A DNA stretch of 64,000 nt from Formosa undariae (GTDB lineage Bacteria > Bacteroidota > Bacteroidia > Flavobacteriales > Flavobacteriaceae): contig NZ_JBHMEZ010000012.1 of NCBI RefSeq assembly GCF_042427615.1, positions 1-64,000 on the forward strand. The letters are read 5' to 3'. The position numbers and the translations under genes were made by a program. The stretch's first letter is position 1, and each line of letters begins with the position of its first letter. This document shows, in pieces, positions 54,059 to 63,743 of this stretch. The notes under the pieces are model-generated. The model was not told the origin of the DNA. It saw only the letters and a program-made list of their open reading frames with translations, and searched no databases.

Positions 54059-55360
54059 CTATCTATTAAATGTAGACGTTGTAATTGTACCGTCTGGGTT
54101 AATAAATTGATATTTATACGTTTCGTTAGTATCCCAACCATAATTAATGATATACATAACCGATTCAAGCTCGTAAGTTAAACTATACTGATTGGGTTCA
54201 GGGTTTTTAAAGTCAATTATTTTAGCGCCACGTAAAGGTTGTAAATCTGGTCGAACACCTTTTGTCTTTGCCTGTGGCATGATTTCGTTTTCTGGAGCTT
54301 GCGTTCTTGGATTTAGCTCAACTTTGCCTTTCATAGAAGCTATTAAATACGGATAATCTTTAACGGCGTGATATTGGTAAGTGCTGTCTGATGTAAAACG
54401 TCCAAGACTTTCGTCTAACGTCTCATTCGTTTCTCCATACACTGGAAAACCATCTAAAGCATACGCAATGGGTTTGTCCGCTCCTACTTTAGACTGCAAG
54501 TGTGTAGGTGCTAAATGGTAATGATAATCGTCTGCTTTTCCACAATGTCCGCCCCACTTATCTAATTCTCCAATAGCGTTGGCATCTTCACCTCGATTGT
54601 TTAACGGATTAAAAATCGGTATTCCATTCGCGGCAATAGCAATGGCGCCTTTCATAAAATTAGCTTTGGTCGAAAGCGGATTATCTGCCAATTCGGGTTG
54701 CAACGGAATCGCCCAAGCATTAGAACCTGTATAATCGTGATTAATAGGAACCTGTTGTTGCCAATTGGTTATCCCTGTCATCATCTCGTGTTCTGGTATA
54801 CCATCGGATTCTATGTAGAAATATTTGTTATCGAAACGTGTCGATACTTTGTCTGAAACGCCAAAAACTGATTCTAAATAGGACACCTTATTTTTTGCCA
54901 TTTTAATGACATTAGAGGATACATTGGTTTTACATCCTGTAATCACAAAAGCAACGCCAATGAGACTAAAAGCTAAAATTTTAGCTTTATTCGTTTCCTT
55001 TATTTTTAAGAAGGAAAATAGTAATAACGCACCTCCCAAATAGATTAAAAGATTAGAATAGTTAATCGAAAGTAATTGATCTTCTGACGGCGAAGTGTTT
55101 TTATCGGTAATCCAAGTGGTTTTATTTAAAATATAGTGTTGCTCTTCACTTGTAAATTCTGAAATATCGAAAAACACGACCTTATGGTTCTCATTCATAA
55201 GATACACAGTTTCGTCTATGCGTTCAATAAATTCACCCTTTAAGTTCTTTTCACTATTTGTAAAATACCAAATTTTGGTAGGTAAACCGTGTCCGCCTTC
55301 GTGAGCAAAAGCCTGAAGACAGACAAACAGGATGGTTATAAGGGTTATATATTTTTTCAT
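54059..55360 (-). CDS. YHYH-domain protein with internal lipobox
   Basis: 433 residues from the ATG at 55360. A signal peptide (ends AFAHEGG, cut about 22), an 80-residue soluble part, two membrane segments (about 104-122 and 130-144), and then ITGC (C145 counted from the upstream ATG), which looks like a lipoprotein signal in the middle of the chain. The C-terminal 290 residues are the YHYH domain, with DDYHYHLAP (about 280) and GLHCG-like WGGHCGK. YHYH domains are predicted to bind metal ions. It reads like a fusion of a small membrane protein and a lipoprotein. Confidence 0.8.
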   Translation of the reverse strand: MKKYITLITILFVCLQAFAHEGGHGLPTKIWYFTNSEKNLKGEFIERIDETVYLMNENHKVVFFDISEFTSEEQHYILNKTTWITDKNTSPSEDQLLSINYSNLLIYLGGALLLFSFLKIKETNKAKILAFSLIGVAFVITGCKTNVSSNVIKMAKNKVSYLESVFGVSDKVSTRFDNKYFYIESDGIPEHEMMTGITNWQQQVPINHDYTGSNAWAIPLQPELADNPLSTKANFMKGAIAIAANGIPIFNPLNNRGEDANAIGELDKWGGHCGKADDYHYHLAPTHLQSKVGADKPIAYALDGFPVYGETNETLDESLGRFTSDSTYQYHAVKDYPYLIASMKGKVELNPRTQAPENEIMPQAKTKGVRPDLQPLRGAKIIDFKNPEPNQYSLTYELESVMYIINYGWDTNETYKYQFINPDGTITTSTFNR

Positions 55361-55367
55361 GAACAAA

Positions 55368-55979
55368 TTATTTAGAATCTATAAAACTCAAAGTCGTTCT
55401 ATCAATAACGATATCGCTAGAAATAGCGTTCATAAATGTATTTAAATCAACTTCAAGCGTATTCGATTCTGGAAGCTTCGGCGTTTCAGACAATGCGAAC
55501 AGCGCAATGGTATACTCATGTTTTCCTGGTCCGCGAGAACAAGGTGACGTATAAGAAATAGCGGTTCCGTCTTTATTAGGCCCCATATACCAATTCGGAT
55601 TGTTTGCCATTTTATAAGGAATTTCGGAAACCGATGGATTAATTCCCCATAACAGTAAATAGGAATTTATTTCTGATGTATCATCCTTATGTGGATAGTG
55701 ATACATCACTACAGCTAAAGACTTTGTGCCTTCAGGGACGTTAGACCAAGACAGTGGGATGGAATTTTCTACATCATCTACTTTCTCTTCACATTTAAAA
55801 GCATCTAATAATTTTCCATCGGCTACCGCTTTACTAGTCAATTTAAAATCGGGATGAATGGTTATAAAATCATCATACATATAAATAGAAGTGTCCTTGT
55901 TGGCACAAGACGTAGCTAAAAATAAAAGCAGTATGCCCAGACCAAGTATCGAACGCGTTTTTATGTTGTGATGTTTCAT
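55368..55979 (-). CDS. YbhB/PEBP-family lipoprotein
   Basis: 203 residues from the ATG at 55979 (MKHHNIKTRSILGLGILLLF, lipobox ATSC). The PEBP (RKIP-like) fold: FKCEEKVDDVENSIPLSWSN, AVVMYHYP, WYMGPNKDGTAISYTSPCSR GPGKHEYTIALFAL. Bacterial YbhB proteins bind small anionic or lipid-like ligands, function uncertain. Seven bases upstream of the YHYH gene and 23 bases downstream of the lipoprotein at 56003: one transcript. Confidence 0.85.
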   Translation of the reverse strand: MKHHNIKTRSILGLGILLLFLATSCANKDTSIYMYDDFITIHPDFKLTSKAVADGKLLDAFKCEEKVDDVENSIPLSWSNVPEGTKSLAVVMYHYPHKDDTSEINSYLLLWGINPSVSEIPYKMANNPNWYMGPNKDGTAISYTSPCSRGPGKHEYTIALFALSETPKLPESNTLEVDLNTFMNAISSDIVIDRTTLSFIDSK

Positions 55980-56002
55980 TTTATTATAAGGTAATTGCAT
56001 TA

Positions 56003-57013
56003 TTATTTAACGGTATGTCGGACTAAAACTTCATTGTCTAAAATCACATTCGTAGACCAAATAAACTCAGCATCATGTGCTGAATCGTCAAAAAGAGACG
56101 TGAAATTGGTATACGACGGTTTGTTATCTACACCAATAGTTTCGTTAGTAAACGTCGTTGCATTTGGCCAATTAGAATCATCGTAATCGGCATCCATCCA
56201 TCCGTTTGGTAATTCCCAATGTAATGCATAAAACGACGTTCCATCTTGACCACCATCGGTATCGCAATTTTCAGAATATCGATAGTTTCCAACTTCAGAA
56301 ACACAATTTAAATCTTTAATTGGTGCGGTGTAAAATGTCTGTGCTTTCCAATTTTCATTAGTTGTAGCGACAACCTTGTTTTGTTCATCTTTAACAACAG
56401 CAACCATACCGCCATCTCCTGCATGAAACGCTTTCCCTCTATTGGCTTCGCTCCCCACACCAAGATGTTCTTCCCAATCTACTAATTTCATGGCGATAGT
56501 AAATGGTTTTTCAACTTTAAACTTTACGATACTAGAATTAAACTGGGTAAAAGGTACTTTATCTTTTCCTACAGGAATACCATTAACATACATTTCAAAA
56601 TAGTTATCTGCAAATATAAAGGCGGTGAAAACCTCACCGTCTTCATCTATTTCTATAATGCTAGAATCATCAAAATGAGATAAAGCTTCTTCTACCGTTT
56701 CATACGTATTCCCTTCACACGAATTAAATAAGTCTGAAGAAAACGGAAAGTCATCATTCGTATAATTTGTTGATGCAGGCACCGTCCATGTTTTACCATC
56801 GGTAGACGTAATTTCTCCTACATCTGTTTTTCGTCCGCGTTCACAAGTATAAATATCTTCAGTTATCGTGGTTGCTATACCTTGTGTAACACTTGCCGTT
56901 CCGTTGTATTTTACAGCTTCAGAACGACTTGCCAATTCTTTTGACTTTGATTTCTTTTTCGCACAACTCACAAATAGAAGTGCAATCATTAATAAGATAA
57001 GTGTCTTTTTCAT
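56003..57013 (-). CDS. Lipoprotein with galactose-binding-like end, 336 aa
   Basis: Lipobox FVSC (LLMIALLFVSCAKKK). The middle is beta-rich (EDGEVFTAFIFADNYFEMYV, NGIPVGKDKVPFTQF) and the C-terminal part contains WMDADYDDSNWPNATTF, the pattern of galactose-binding-like beta-sandwich domains found in glycosidases and sugar-binding proteins. Eight cysteines in the mature part suggest disulfides. Not assigned to a named family. Directly downstream of the MacB-type permease (39 bases). Confidence 0.7.
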   Translation of the reverse strand: MKKTLILLMIALLFVSCAKKKSKSKELASRSEAVKYNGTASVTQGIATTITEDIYTCERGRKTDVGEITSTDGKTWTVPASTNYTNDDFPFSSDLFNSCEGNTYETVEEALSHFDDSSIIEIDEDGEVFTAFIFADNYFEMYVNGIPVGKDKVPFTQFNSSIVKFKVEKPFTIAMKLVDWEEHLGVGSEANRGKAFHAGDGGMVAVVKDEQNKVVATTNENWKAQTFYTAPIKDLNCVSEVGNYRYSENCDTDGGQDGTSFYALHWELPNGWMDADYDDSNWPNATTFTNETIGVDNKPSYTNFTSLFDDSAHDAEFIWSTNVILDNEVLVRHTVK

Positions 57014-57051
57014 TGTATTTACGTTTTGTTTCTAAATAACTGCAATAATTG

Positions 57052-58272
57052 CTATTCGTAACGCAGTGCAGTGATTGGATCTAAAGCTGACGCTTTTCGT
57101 GCTGGATACCATCCGAAAAAGATACCTGTTATTGCACAAACCGCAAAGGATATTACAATAGAATACATCGCCACGCTGGTAGGCCAATTTAAGAATTTTT
57201 CAATAAACACGGTCGATACTAGTCCTAAGATTACACCCAAAATCCCCCCTGTGATACTAATTAATATCGCTTCGATTAAAAACTGCATTAGGATATCCGA
57301 ACCTTTTCCTCCAACAGCCATCCTTAATCCAATTTCTTTGGTTCGTTCTTTTACAGATACGTACATAATATTCATAATTCCAATACCACCAATTAATAAT
57401 GAAATTCCGGCAACCGCTACTAAAAGCACCGTTAACATATCACTGGTAGAACTGAAGGTCGAAATTAATTCTTCCATAGACCGCACGTGAAAATCGTCGT
57501 CTTCGTTGGTTGTTAATTTGTGCTGGGCACGTAAAATTGCTGTCACTTCTATTACTGCTTCCGGTGCATCTTCTTCACTTATAGCCGATGCTAAAATTTC
57601 ATTTAAATGATCGATTGCCAAGATTCGCTTCTGAACCGTAGTATAAGGTGCAATAACAATATCGTCTTGATCTTGCCCGAAAGTATTGGTTCCTTTTTCT
57701 TCTAAAACTCCAATAACTTTAAACGGAATGCTATTAAAACGAATCATTTTACCAACAGGGTCTTCCCCATCGGGAAAAATATTATCTACAACCGTCTGAC
57801 CAATTACAGCAACTTTAGCTGCAGTCTGTACTTCAGCATCAGTAAACATACTCCCATTTTGTAGGCCCACAACTTTTATGTCTAGATACTCTGGATTAAC
57901 CCCATAAATTGAAGATGGCCAGTTATTCGATCCGTTAATTACCTGTCCGCTACCGCTTACCATAGGCGACATATTACTTAAAGTGGTTGCTTGTTCCTTA
58001 ATCGCAAAGAAATCTTTAAGCGTTAAGGTTTCCATAGCACTAGGATCTTGTTTTACTCCTCCACGGTTATCCGAACCCGGTTTTACGGTAATCATATTCG
58101 ATCCCATAGCCGAAATTGTTGTTCTAATACTTTCTTTAGAACCTTCTCCAATGGCTAACATTGCAATAACCGAAGCCACACCAATTATAATACCTAGCAT
58201 GGTTAATAAGGTTCTTACTTTGTTAAGAACAATGGCTTTATATGCGATTTTTAATAGATTTAGTAGTCTCAT
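57052..58272 (-). CDS. macB: MacB-type ABC permease
   Basis: 406 residues: N-terminal membrane segment (LLTMLGIIIGVASVIAMLAI), a MacB-type periplasmic domain (50-250), and three C-terminal membrane segments with the FtsX signature (GIGIMNIMYVSVKERTKEIG ... ITALRYE). In E. coli MacB is one protein of ATPase plus permease; here they are two genes, as in most Bacteroidota. The mechanotransmission permease works with MacA and TolC. Confidence 0.92.
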   Translation of the reverse strand: MRLLNLLKIAYKAIVLNKVRTLLTMLGIIIGVASVIAMLAIGEGSKESIRTTISAMGSNMITVKPGSDNRGGVKQDPSAMETLTLKDFFAIKEQATTLSNMSPMVSGSGQVINGSNNWPSSIYGVNPEYLDIKVVGLQNGSMFTDAEVQTAAKVAVIGQTVVDNIFPDGEDPVGKMIRFNSIPFKVIGVLEEKGTNTFGQDQDDIVIAPYTTVQKRILAIDHLNEILASAISEEDAPEAVIEVTAILRAQHKLTTNEDDDFHVRSMEELISTFSSTSDMLTVLLVAVAGISLLIGGIGIMNIMYVSVKERTKEIGLRMAVGGKGSDILMQFLIEAILISITGGILGVILGLVSTVFIEKFLNWPTSVAMYSIVISFAVCAITGIFFGWYPARKASALDPITALRYE

Positions 58273-58363
58273 CTGCTTGTGTATTTATTGTTTTTTATGG
58301 TCATATGGAATGCCATAATTAACATATAGGTTCGTATCGAATTTTTGTTGGGGCATTTCATAA

Positions 58364-59110
58364 TTAATGATCTTCTTTAGGTAATTTTGCTAATTCTGCT
58401 GCTGCTGATAAAATGGTATCATTCTTCACATCTTTTATAACATGACCATCTTTTAAAACGATGGTTCTACTACTAAACGTAGCGATATCAGATTCGTGAG
58501 TTACGAAGGTTATTGTAATACCTTGTGTTTTATTTAACTCCTGAAATAGAGACATAATCTCGTAAGAGGTTCTCGTATCAAGATTTCCTGTAGCTTCATC
58601 GGCAAGAATCATAACCGGATTATTTACAAGTGCTCTTGCAATGGCTACACGCTGTTGTTGCCCTCCAGAAAGTTGCGACGGTGTATGATGTAAACGTTCA
58701 CCTAAACCGACCATTTCAAGTGCTTTTATAGCACGTTCACGGCGTTCGCTATTCGATACTTTACTGTTGTATAATAAAGGTAATTCTACGTTTTCTATTG
58801 CTGAAGTACGCGCTAATAAGTTATAAGATTGAAAAATAAAACCAATTTTCTCGTTTCTAATCGTTGCCAATTCATTTCTAGATAGGTCTTTTACTTTTAC
58901 GCTATCAATTTCATAGCCACCAGAAGATGGCTGATCTAAACAGCCTAGAATATTTAGCATCGTACTTTTTCCCGATCCACTAGATCCCATAATGGTTACG
59001 AACTCCCCTTCTTTAATAGTAAACGAAATTCCTTTTAAAGCATGAACCGTTTCGTTTCCCATAGTAAACTCACGCTTTAAATCTTCAATTTTTATGATGT
59101 CTTTTGTCAT
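58364..59110 (-). CDS. MacB-type ABC ATPase
   Basis: 248 residues. Walker A GSSGSGKST, Q-loop GFIFQSYNLLART, signature LSGGQQQRVAIARA, Walker B MILADEATGNLD, H-loop THESD. Nucleotide-binding subunit of the MacB pair; 91 bases to the permease and 17 to the adaptor gene. Confidence 0.93.
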   Translation of the reverse strand: MTKDIIKIEDLKREFTMGNETVHALKGISFTIKEGEFVTIMGSSGSGKSTMLNILGCLDQPSSGGYEIDSVKVKDLSRNELATIRNEKIGFIFQSYNLLARTSAIENVELPLLYNSKVSNSERRERAIKALEMVGLGERLHHTPSQLSGGQQQRVAIARALVNNPVMILADEATGNLDTRTSYEIMSLFQELNKTQGITITFVTHESDIATFSSRTIVLKDGHVIKDVKNDTILSAAAELAKLPKEDH

Positions 59111-59127
59111 GATGCTTTTGGGTTTTA

Positions 59128-60348
59128 TTATTTTCTTCCTGGTTTGGATGGCATAAATGGACTTCCGCTTGTGCCTCCGTCTCTAGAGGATTTTACACCT
59201 GCATCGGCTTTTAAAGCATATAGTACTTTATCCCCTTCATTAAGACCACTTAATATTTGAACATTTACACCATCGCTAGCACCAATTGTTACAGATTGTG
59301 GTTGTATTGAACCGTCTGGAGATTCTACCCAAACCTTAGTAGCTTTTTCTTTTTTAGTGTTTTGTCTTTCGCCAGTATTTGGTTTTGTAACAGTAAAATT
59401 ATGTTGTGTATTATAGGCTTCTAAAGCAGCTAATTCTGGACGAAAGTTTATAGCTTTAGCTTCGGTAGTTAATACATCATTCAACTCTAAAGTATATATA
59501 GAAATGGTTGCTGTTAATCCTGGTTTTAGTTTTAAATCTGGATTATCGGCTTTAATTACTACGGTGTATGTTACAACGTTAGAAGTAACTGTAGGCGCCA
59601 AACGAACTTGCGTAACAACACCTTCAAAAGTTTCTCCAAGGTAAGCATCTACAGTGAAGGTTACACGTTGCCCTACTTCCACTTCTCCTATATCAGCTTC
59701 ATCGACATCGGCTTCTACTTGCATTTCTTTTAAATCTTTTGCAATGGTAAATAACGTTGGTGTGCTTAAACTTGCCGCTACTGTTTGTCCTTCGTCTATG
59801 TCTCTAGATAATACGACTCCATCTATTGGCGAGTAAATATTGGCATATTCTAAATTTGTTCTCGACTTCTGTAAGTCGGATAATCGCTGAATGGCCGTAC
59901 TTTTAGCAGTTTCGTAGTTAAAAACAGCGTCATCGAAATCCGATTTACTAATCACTTGTTTTGAGTACAAAGTATTTTGTCTGTCAAAAATAGTTTTCAT
60001 ATAATTACGTTGCGTCACAGCATTATCATAAGCTGCTTGCGCTTGTGTAGTTTCAGCTTTTAAATTGGTTTTATCCAATTCAGCAATAAGCTGTCCTTCT
60101 TTAACTTCGCTATTATAATCGACATATATTCTTTCGACCACACCAGAAACTTGCGTCCCCACTTCTACTTGTGTAATAGGCTCTATAGTCCCTGTTGCAG
60201 TAACCATAGTGGTTACACTTCCTTTCTGTACAGCTATTGTTTGTGCTGCAATTACATTAGTATCCTCTTTACTCATAAATATATAGGCGACTACTGCAAG
60301 TGCAATGATGACAATACTGATTATAATTATATTTTTTTTCGTTTTCAT
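59128..60348 (-). CDS. macA: MacA/HlyD-type periplasmic adaptor
   Basis: 406 residues. N-terminal membrane anchor (IIIISIVIIALAVVAYIF), barrel-sandwich hybrid (VEVGTQVSGVVERIYVDYNS), alpha-hairpin coiled coil (about 100-170), lipoyl half ANIYSPIDGVVLSRDIDEGQ, beta-barrel, and a membrane-proximal domain with LKPGLTATISIYT. The C-terminus carries a glycine/serine-rich extension (SSRDGGTSGSPFMPSKPGRK). Links the permease to TolC; stop 17 bases before the ATPase start. Confidence 0.92.
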   Translation of the reverse strand: MKTKKNIIIISIVIIALAVVAYIFMSKEDTNVIAAQTIAVQKGSVTTMVTATGTIEPITQVEVGTQVSGVVERIYVDYNSEVKEGQLIAELDKTNLKAETTQAQAAYDNAVTQRNYMKTIFDRQNTLYSKQVISKSDFDDAVFNYETAKSTAIQRLSDLQKSRTNLEYANIYSPIDGVVLSRDIDEGQTVAASLSTPTLFTIAKDLKEMQVEADVDEADIGEVEVGQRVTFTVDAYLGETFEGVVTQVRLAPTVTSNVVTYTVVIKADNPDLKLKPGLTATISIYTLELNDVLTTEAKAINFRPELAALEAYNTQHNFTVTKPNTGERQNTKKEKATKVWVESPDGSIQPQSVTIGASDGVNVQILSGLNEGDKVLYALKADAGVKSSRDGGTSGSPFMPSKPGRK

Positions 60349-60353
60349 GTTGA

Positions 60354-61685
60354 TTATAGTTTAATGTCGTTTCCTTGATAAAATTGAAGTAATTGGTGGT
60401 ATAAAATGTTTAAATATTTAGCTTGAATATAATTCTGTTGGGCAGTAGTGTACGTATTCTGATTAATGATTAAATCTGTAGTACTTAAATCGCCTAATTC
60501 GTATTTGGTTTTAGCTAAAGTGTACGATTGCAATGCCGCTTCCTGCGAAGCTTCTGCAGCCATAAGTTGTTCTTGAGCCGACAATCCGTTTTGATAGGCC
60601 GTTTCTACTTTCTTAAAGATTTCCTTTTCTGTAGATTGCTTCTGAATTTCAGCCCGTTCAATATTTATCTCTGCTATTTTTACTGCAGATTTTGTTTCGT
60701 TTCTATTGAAAATCGGAATCGATAAATTCAACCCGACTTTCTGATTAAAATTCACATTCATCTGATCTGAAAAATTGATATCAGAAATACTTGTATATCC
60801 AGAACCCGCACTTCCTATTAAAGACAAGGTTGGCATATAAGCACCTTTGGCAATATCTAATTCCTTTTCATTTATAGCAATGTCTAACTTGCTAGTATTC
60901 ATTTCTGGCAACACATTTAATGCTTTGTAATAGATATTCATTTTATCCATTTCAAGATTAACTAGCTCCATATCTTCTGCTATAGACTCCACTTCAATGG
61001 TGTCTAACGGTCCTAATTCTAACAATTGTTTTAGGGCAATTATGTATTGATGATAATTGTTTTTTGCCGTAATAACATTGTACTTATTAGTTGCTGCTTG
61101 CGATTGTGCTTCGGTATAATCGTTAAGTGCAATTGTACCCGCGTCTAGGCGTGCTTTAGAACGAATGACTTCTTTTTCTGAAGCTTCTAAATTATTTTCA
61201 GCAATAACGATATCCTCTTTAGTGAATAAAATTTGAAGGTAATTTTCTAAAATACTAACGATGATGTTATTCTTAGCTTCTTCAATTAAAAACTCATTTT
61301 GATCGAGAATTAATTTGTTTTGTTTGATCTGATTGGTTAACTGACTCCCTTGATACAGAGTCATCGCACTTGTAAATCCCAAGTTAGATGAGTAAATCTG
61401 ATCGGTAACATAGTCACTAGTAATCGGATCAATGGTATTTCCATTGGAAAAATTCTGAGAAGCACTACCAAATAAATTTGGTAAACGCGCCGATTTTGCT
61501 TTATCGTAATTTACTTCAGATATGTCTTTACCTAAACCCGCATCTTTAACCGTGATGTTATTTTCTACGGCATACGTAATACAATCTTCTAACGACCATA
61601 TTTTTGGTTCTGTAGTAGAATCGTTGGTTTGAGCCGAAGCTATAATCACAAAGAAAAAGCAAAATATGTGTGAAATTATTTTCAT
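60354..61685 (-). CDS. TolC-family outer-membrane channel
   Basis: 443 residues from the ATG at 61685 (signal peptide ends at ASAQTND). Two OEP repeats, each with a helical hairpin (LEDCITYAVENNITVKDAGL ... YELGDLSTTDLIINQNTYTT). First gene of the operon; the adaptor follows after 5 bases. No clear TAnnTTTG promoter is visible in the 170 bases upstream. Confidence 0.9.
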   Translation of the reverse strand: MKIISHIFCFFFVIIASAQTNDSTTEPKIWSLEDCITYAVENNITVKDAGLGKDISEVNYDKAKSARLPNLFGSASQNFSNGNTIDPITSDYVTDQIYSSNLGFTSAMTLYQGSQLTNQIKQNKLILDQNEFLIEEAKNNIIVSILENYLQILFTKEDIVIAENNLEASEKEVIRSKARLDAGTIALNDYTEAQSQAATNKYNVITAKNNYHQYIIALKQLLELGPLDTIEVESIAEDMELVNLEMDKMNIYYKALNVLPEMNTSKLDIAINEKELDIAKGAYMPTLSLIGSAGSGYTSISDINFSDQMNVNFNQKVGLNLSIPIFNRNETKSAVKIAEINIERAEIQKQSTEKEIFKKVETAYQNGLSAQEQLMAAEASQEAALQSYTLAKTKYELGDLSTTDLIINQNTYTTAQQNYIQAKYLNILYHQLLQFYQGNDIKL

Positions 61686-61826
61686 TGTTTTGAATGTGTT
61701 TATCAATTAACACTTCAAAGGTGAGATTCTATCGTCTCTATATAAAAGGCAATAGAAGTTTGCCCCTTTTCTCTATACGAAAACGGTTATTTTAACGATG
61801 AGATTTTTTAAGAACTGGATAAAAAC

Positions 61827-61857
61827 AAAAAAGCCCTAGACGAACTAGAGCTTTTTT
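61827..61857. terminator. Intrinsic terminator between dehydrogenase and TolC operon
   Basis: AAAAAAGCCCTAG pairs with CTAGAGCTTTTTT around ACGAA; it serves the dehydrogenase gene on the minus strand. Confidence 0.75.
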
Positions 61858-61881
61858 GATACTTTAAATTATATAGATGAA

Positions 61882-62895
61882 TTAAAACGCAATCACCGTT
61901 TTACCGATACTTTTACCTGATTCTTGCATGCGATGTGCTTCCTTTAAATTGTCTACAGTAAAACCTTTAAGCGTGGTTGTTAATGTAGATTTCAGAGTTC
62001 CAGCATCTAGCAAATCGGCTATTGTATTCAATATCTCGTGTTGCTTTTCTATATCTTCTGTAGTGTACATTGAACGTGTATACATAAACTCGTAAGAAAA
62101 CGTCACACTCTTATTTTTGAGTAGATTTAAATCTAAGGGTTTAGAACTCCCCGTTATAGAAACAATATGTCCTTGAGATTTTATAATTTCGGAAGCTAAT
62201 TCCCAATAGCCTTCCAAATCGACGAAATCTAAAATATAGTTCACTTCAGGATGACCAATGTTCTGTAATTCTTCTTTTAAACGATGGTGATTCACCACAA
62301 AATCGGCTCCTAAATCCTTACACCATTGTATTGAATCTTCTCGAGATGCTGTTGCAATTACCGTAAGATTGGTTAACTTTTTAGCCAATTGAATCGCGAT
62401 CGAACCTACTCCTCCGGCACCTGCCAATATTAAAACGGTTTTAGCTTTATCCCTTTCAGGATCAATTTTTATGCGATCGAAAAGAGATTCGTAAGCCGTT
62501 AAGGTTGTGAGTGGCATTGCGGCCGCTTGAGCATGAGTAAGCGATTTTGGTTTCTTTCCAACAATACGTTCATCAACAACTTGATATTCTGCATTACAGC
62601 CGTCTTTAGTAATATCTCCAGCATAATATACCTGATCTCCAACTTTAAATTTAGACGTTTTATCTCCTACAGCTTCTACCACTCCAGAGGCATCCCACCC
62701 AATAATTTTTGGAGTCTCTAAAGTTGTATCTTTTGCGGCATTTTGTCTGACTTTAAAATCGACTGGATTTACAGAAATCGCTTTTATTTTTACCAATAAT
62801 TCGTATGCTTTTGGTGCTGGTTTCTCCGTGTCGAAAGCGATAAAACTATTTGTTTCTGTTATGGGTAATGATTGTTTAAATCCGATGGCTTTCAT
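61882..62895 (-). CDS. Zinc-type alcohol dehydrogenase-like quinone oxidoreductase
   Basis: 337 residues. Medium-chain dehydrogenase fold with no zinc ligands visible: GWDASGVVEAVG, GDQVYYAG, AGAGGVGSIAIQLAK. It fits the 'zinc-binding alcohol dehydrogenase family 1' (quinone-oxidoreductase-like) branch. Last gene of a three-gene minus-strand run with the SDR (22 bases) and the ABM protein. Function probably in aldehyde or quinone reduction. Confidence 0.88.
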   Translation of the reverse strand: MKAIGFKQSLPITETNSFIAFDTEKPAPKAYELLVKIKAISVNPVDFKVRQNAAKDTTLETPKIIGWDASGVVEAVGDKTSKFKVGDQVYYAGDITKDGCNAEYQVVDERIVGKKPKSLTHAQAAAMPLTTLTAYESLFDRIKIDPERDKAKTVLILAGAGGVGSIAIQLAKKLTNLTVIATASREDSIQWCKDLGADFVVNHHRLKEELQNIGHPEVNYILDFVDLEGYWELASEIIKSQGHIVSITGSSKPLDLNLLKNKSVTFSYEFMYTRSMYTTEDIEKQHEILNTIADLLDAGTLKSTLTTTLKGFTVDNLKEAHRMQESGKSIGKTVIAF

Positions 62896-62917
62896 TTGGA
62901 TGCGTTTTTAATTCTAA

Positions 62918-63712
62918 TTATAAAATAGATTTGATCAGTCCACCTTCTACACGAATAGATGCGCCATTAGTGGCAGATGCCAACGGACTAGAATAATAGA
63001 CAATAGTATTGGCAACTTCTTCTACTTCTGCAAAACGACTAATAAGAGACGTTGGGCGTTGCTCTTTAAAGAAGTCTTTTTCTACTTCATCTATAGATTT
63101 GTTTTCAGATTTCGATAAATCTTCAATAAACTGACTGATACCTTTAGATTTTGTTGGCCCAGGTAAAATTGAATTCACCGTTACATTTGTCCCTTTCGTT
63201 AATTCAGCCAAACCTCTACTCACCGCTAATTGTGCTGTTTTAGTCATCCCGTAATGAATCATTTCTTCGGGAATAAAAACGGCAGATTCACTCGATATAA
63301 AAATAACTCGTCCCCAGTTTTTAGCTAACATTTTAGGAAAGTAATGTCTAGACAAACGAATACCGCTCATAACATTTACTTCAAAAAACCGCAACCAATC
63401 TGCATCGCTAATATCTTCAAAAGGCATCGGTTCGAAAATCCCGGTGTTGTTTATTAGAATGTCTACCTCTGGAAGTTGTTCTAGTAACGCATCAATTTCA
63501 TCTGATTTAGAAAAATCTGCAGCAATTCCAGATACATTTGCACTTTCTATTTTAGATTTCAGACTATTAACCGCATCGTCTACACGATCTTGATTTCTTC
63601 CGTTAATAACAACAGTGGCACCTTCAGTTAAAAAACGCTCTGCAGTGGCATAACCTATTCCTGCCGTAGAACCACTTATAAATACGACTTTATCTTTAAG
63701 CTTTAAATCCAT
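62918..63712 (-). CDS. Short-chain dehydrogenase/reductase
   Basis: 264 residues. SGSTAGIGYA cofactor motif (S in place of T), INNTG, catalytic S140/S141, Y154 and K158 (YGMTK), PGPTKSKG. A classical SDR; the substrate is not predictable. 31 bases downstream of the ABM gene's stop. Confidence 0.9.
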   Translation of the reverse strand: MDLKLKDKVVFISGSTAGIGYATAERFLTEGATVVINGRNQDRVDDAVNSLKSKIESANVSGIAADFSKSDEIDALLEQLPEVDILINNTGIFEPMPFEDISDADWLRFFEVNVMSGIRLSRHYFPKMLAKNWGRVIFISSESAVFIPEEMIHYGMTKTAQLAVSRGLAELTKGTNVTVNSILPGPTKSKGISQFIEDLSKSENKSIDEVEKDFFKEQRPTSLISRFAEVEEVANTIVYYSSPLASATNGASIRVEGGLIKSIL

Positions 63713-63743
63713 TTTTCTTGTTTTTTAAAATCTACTTCTAACA

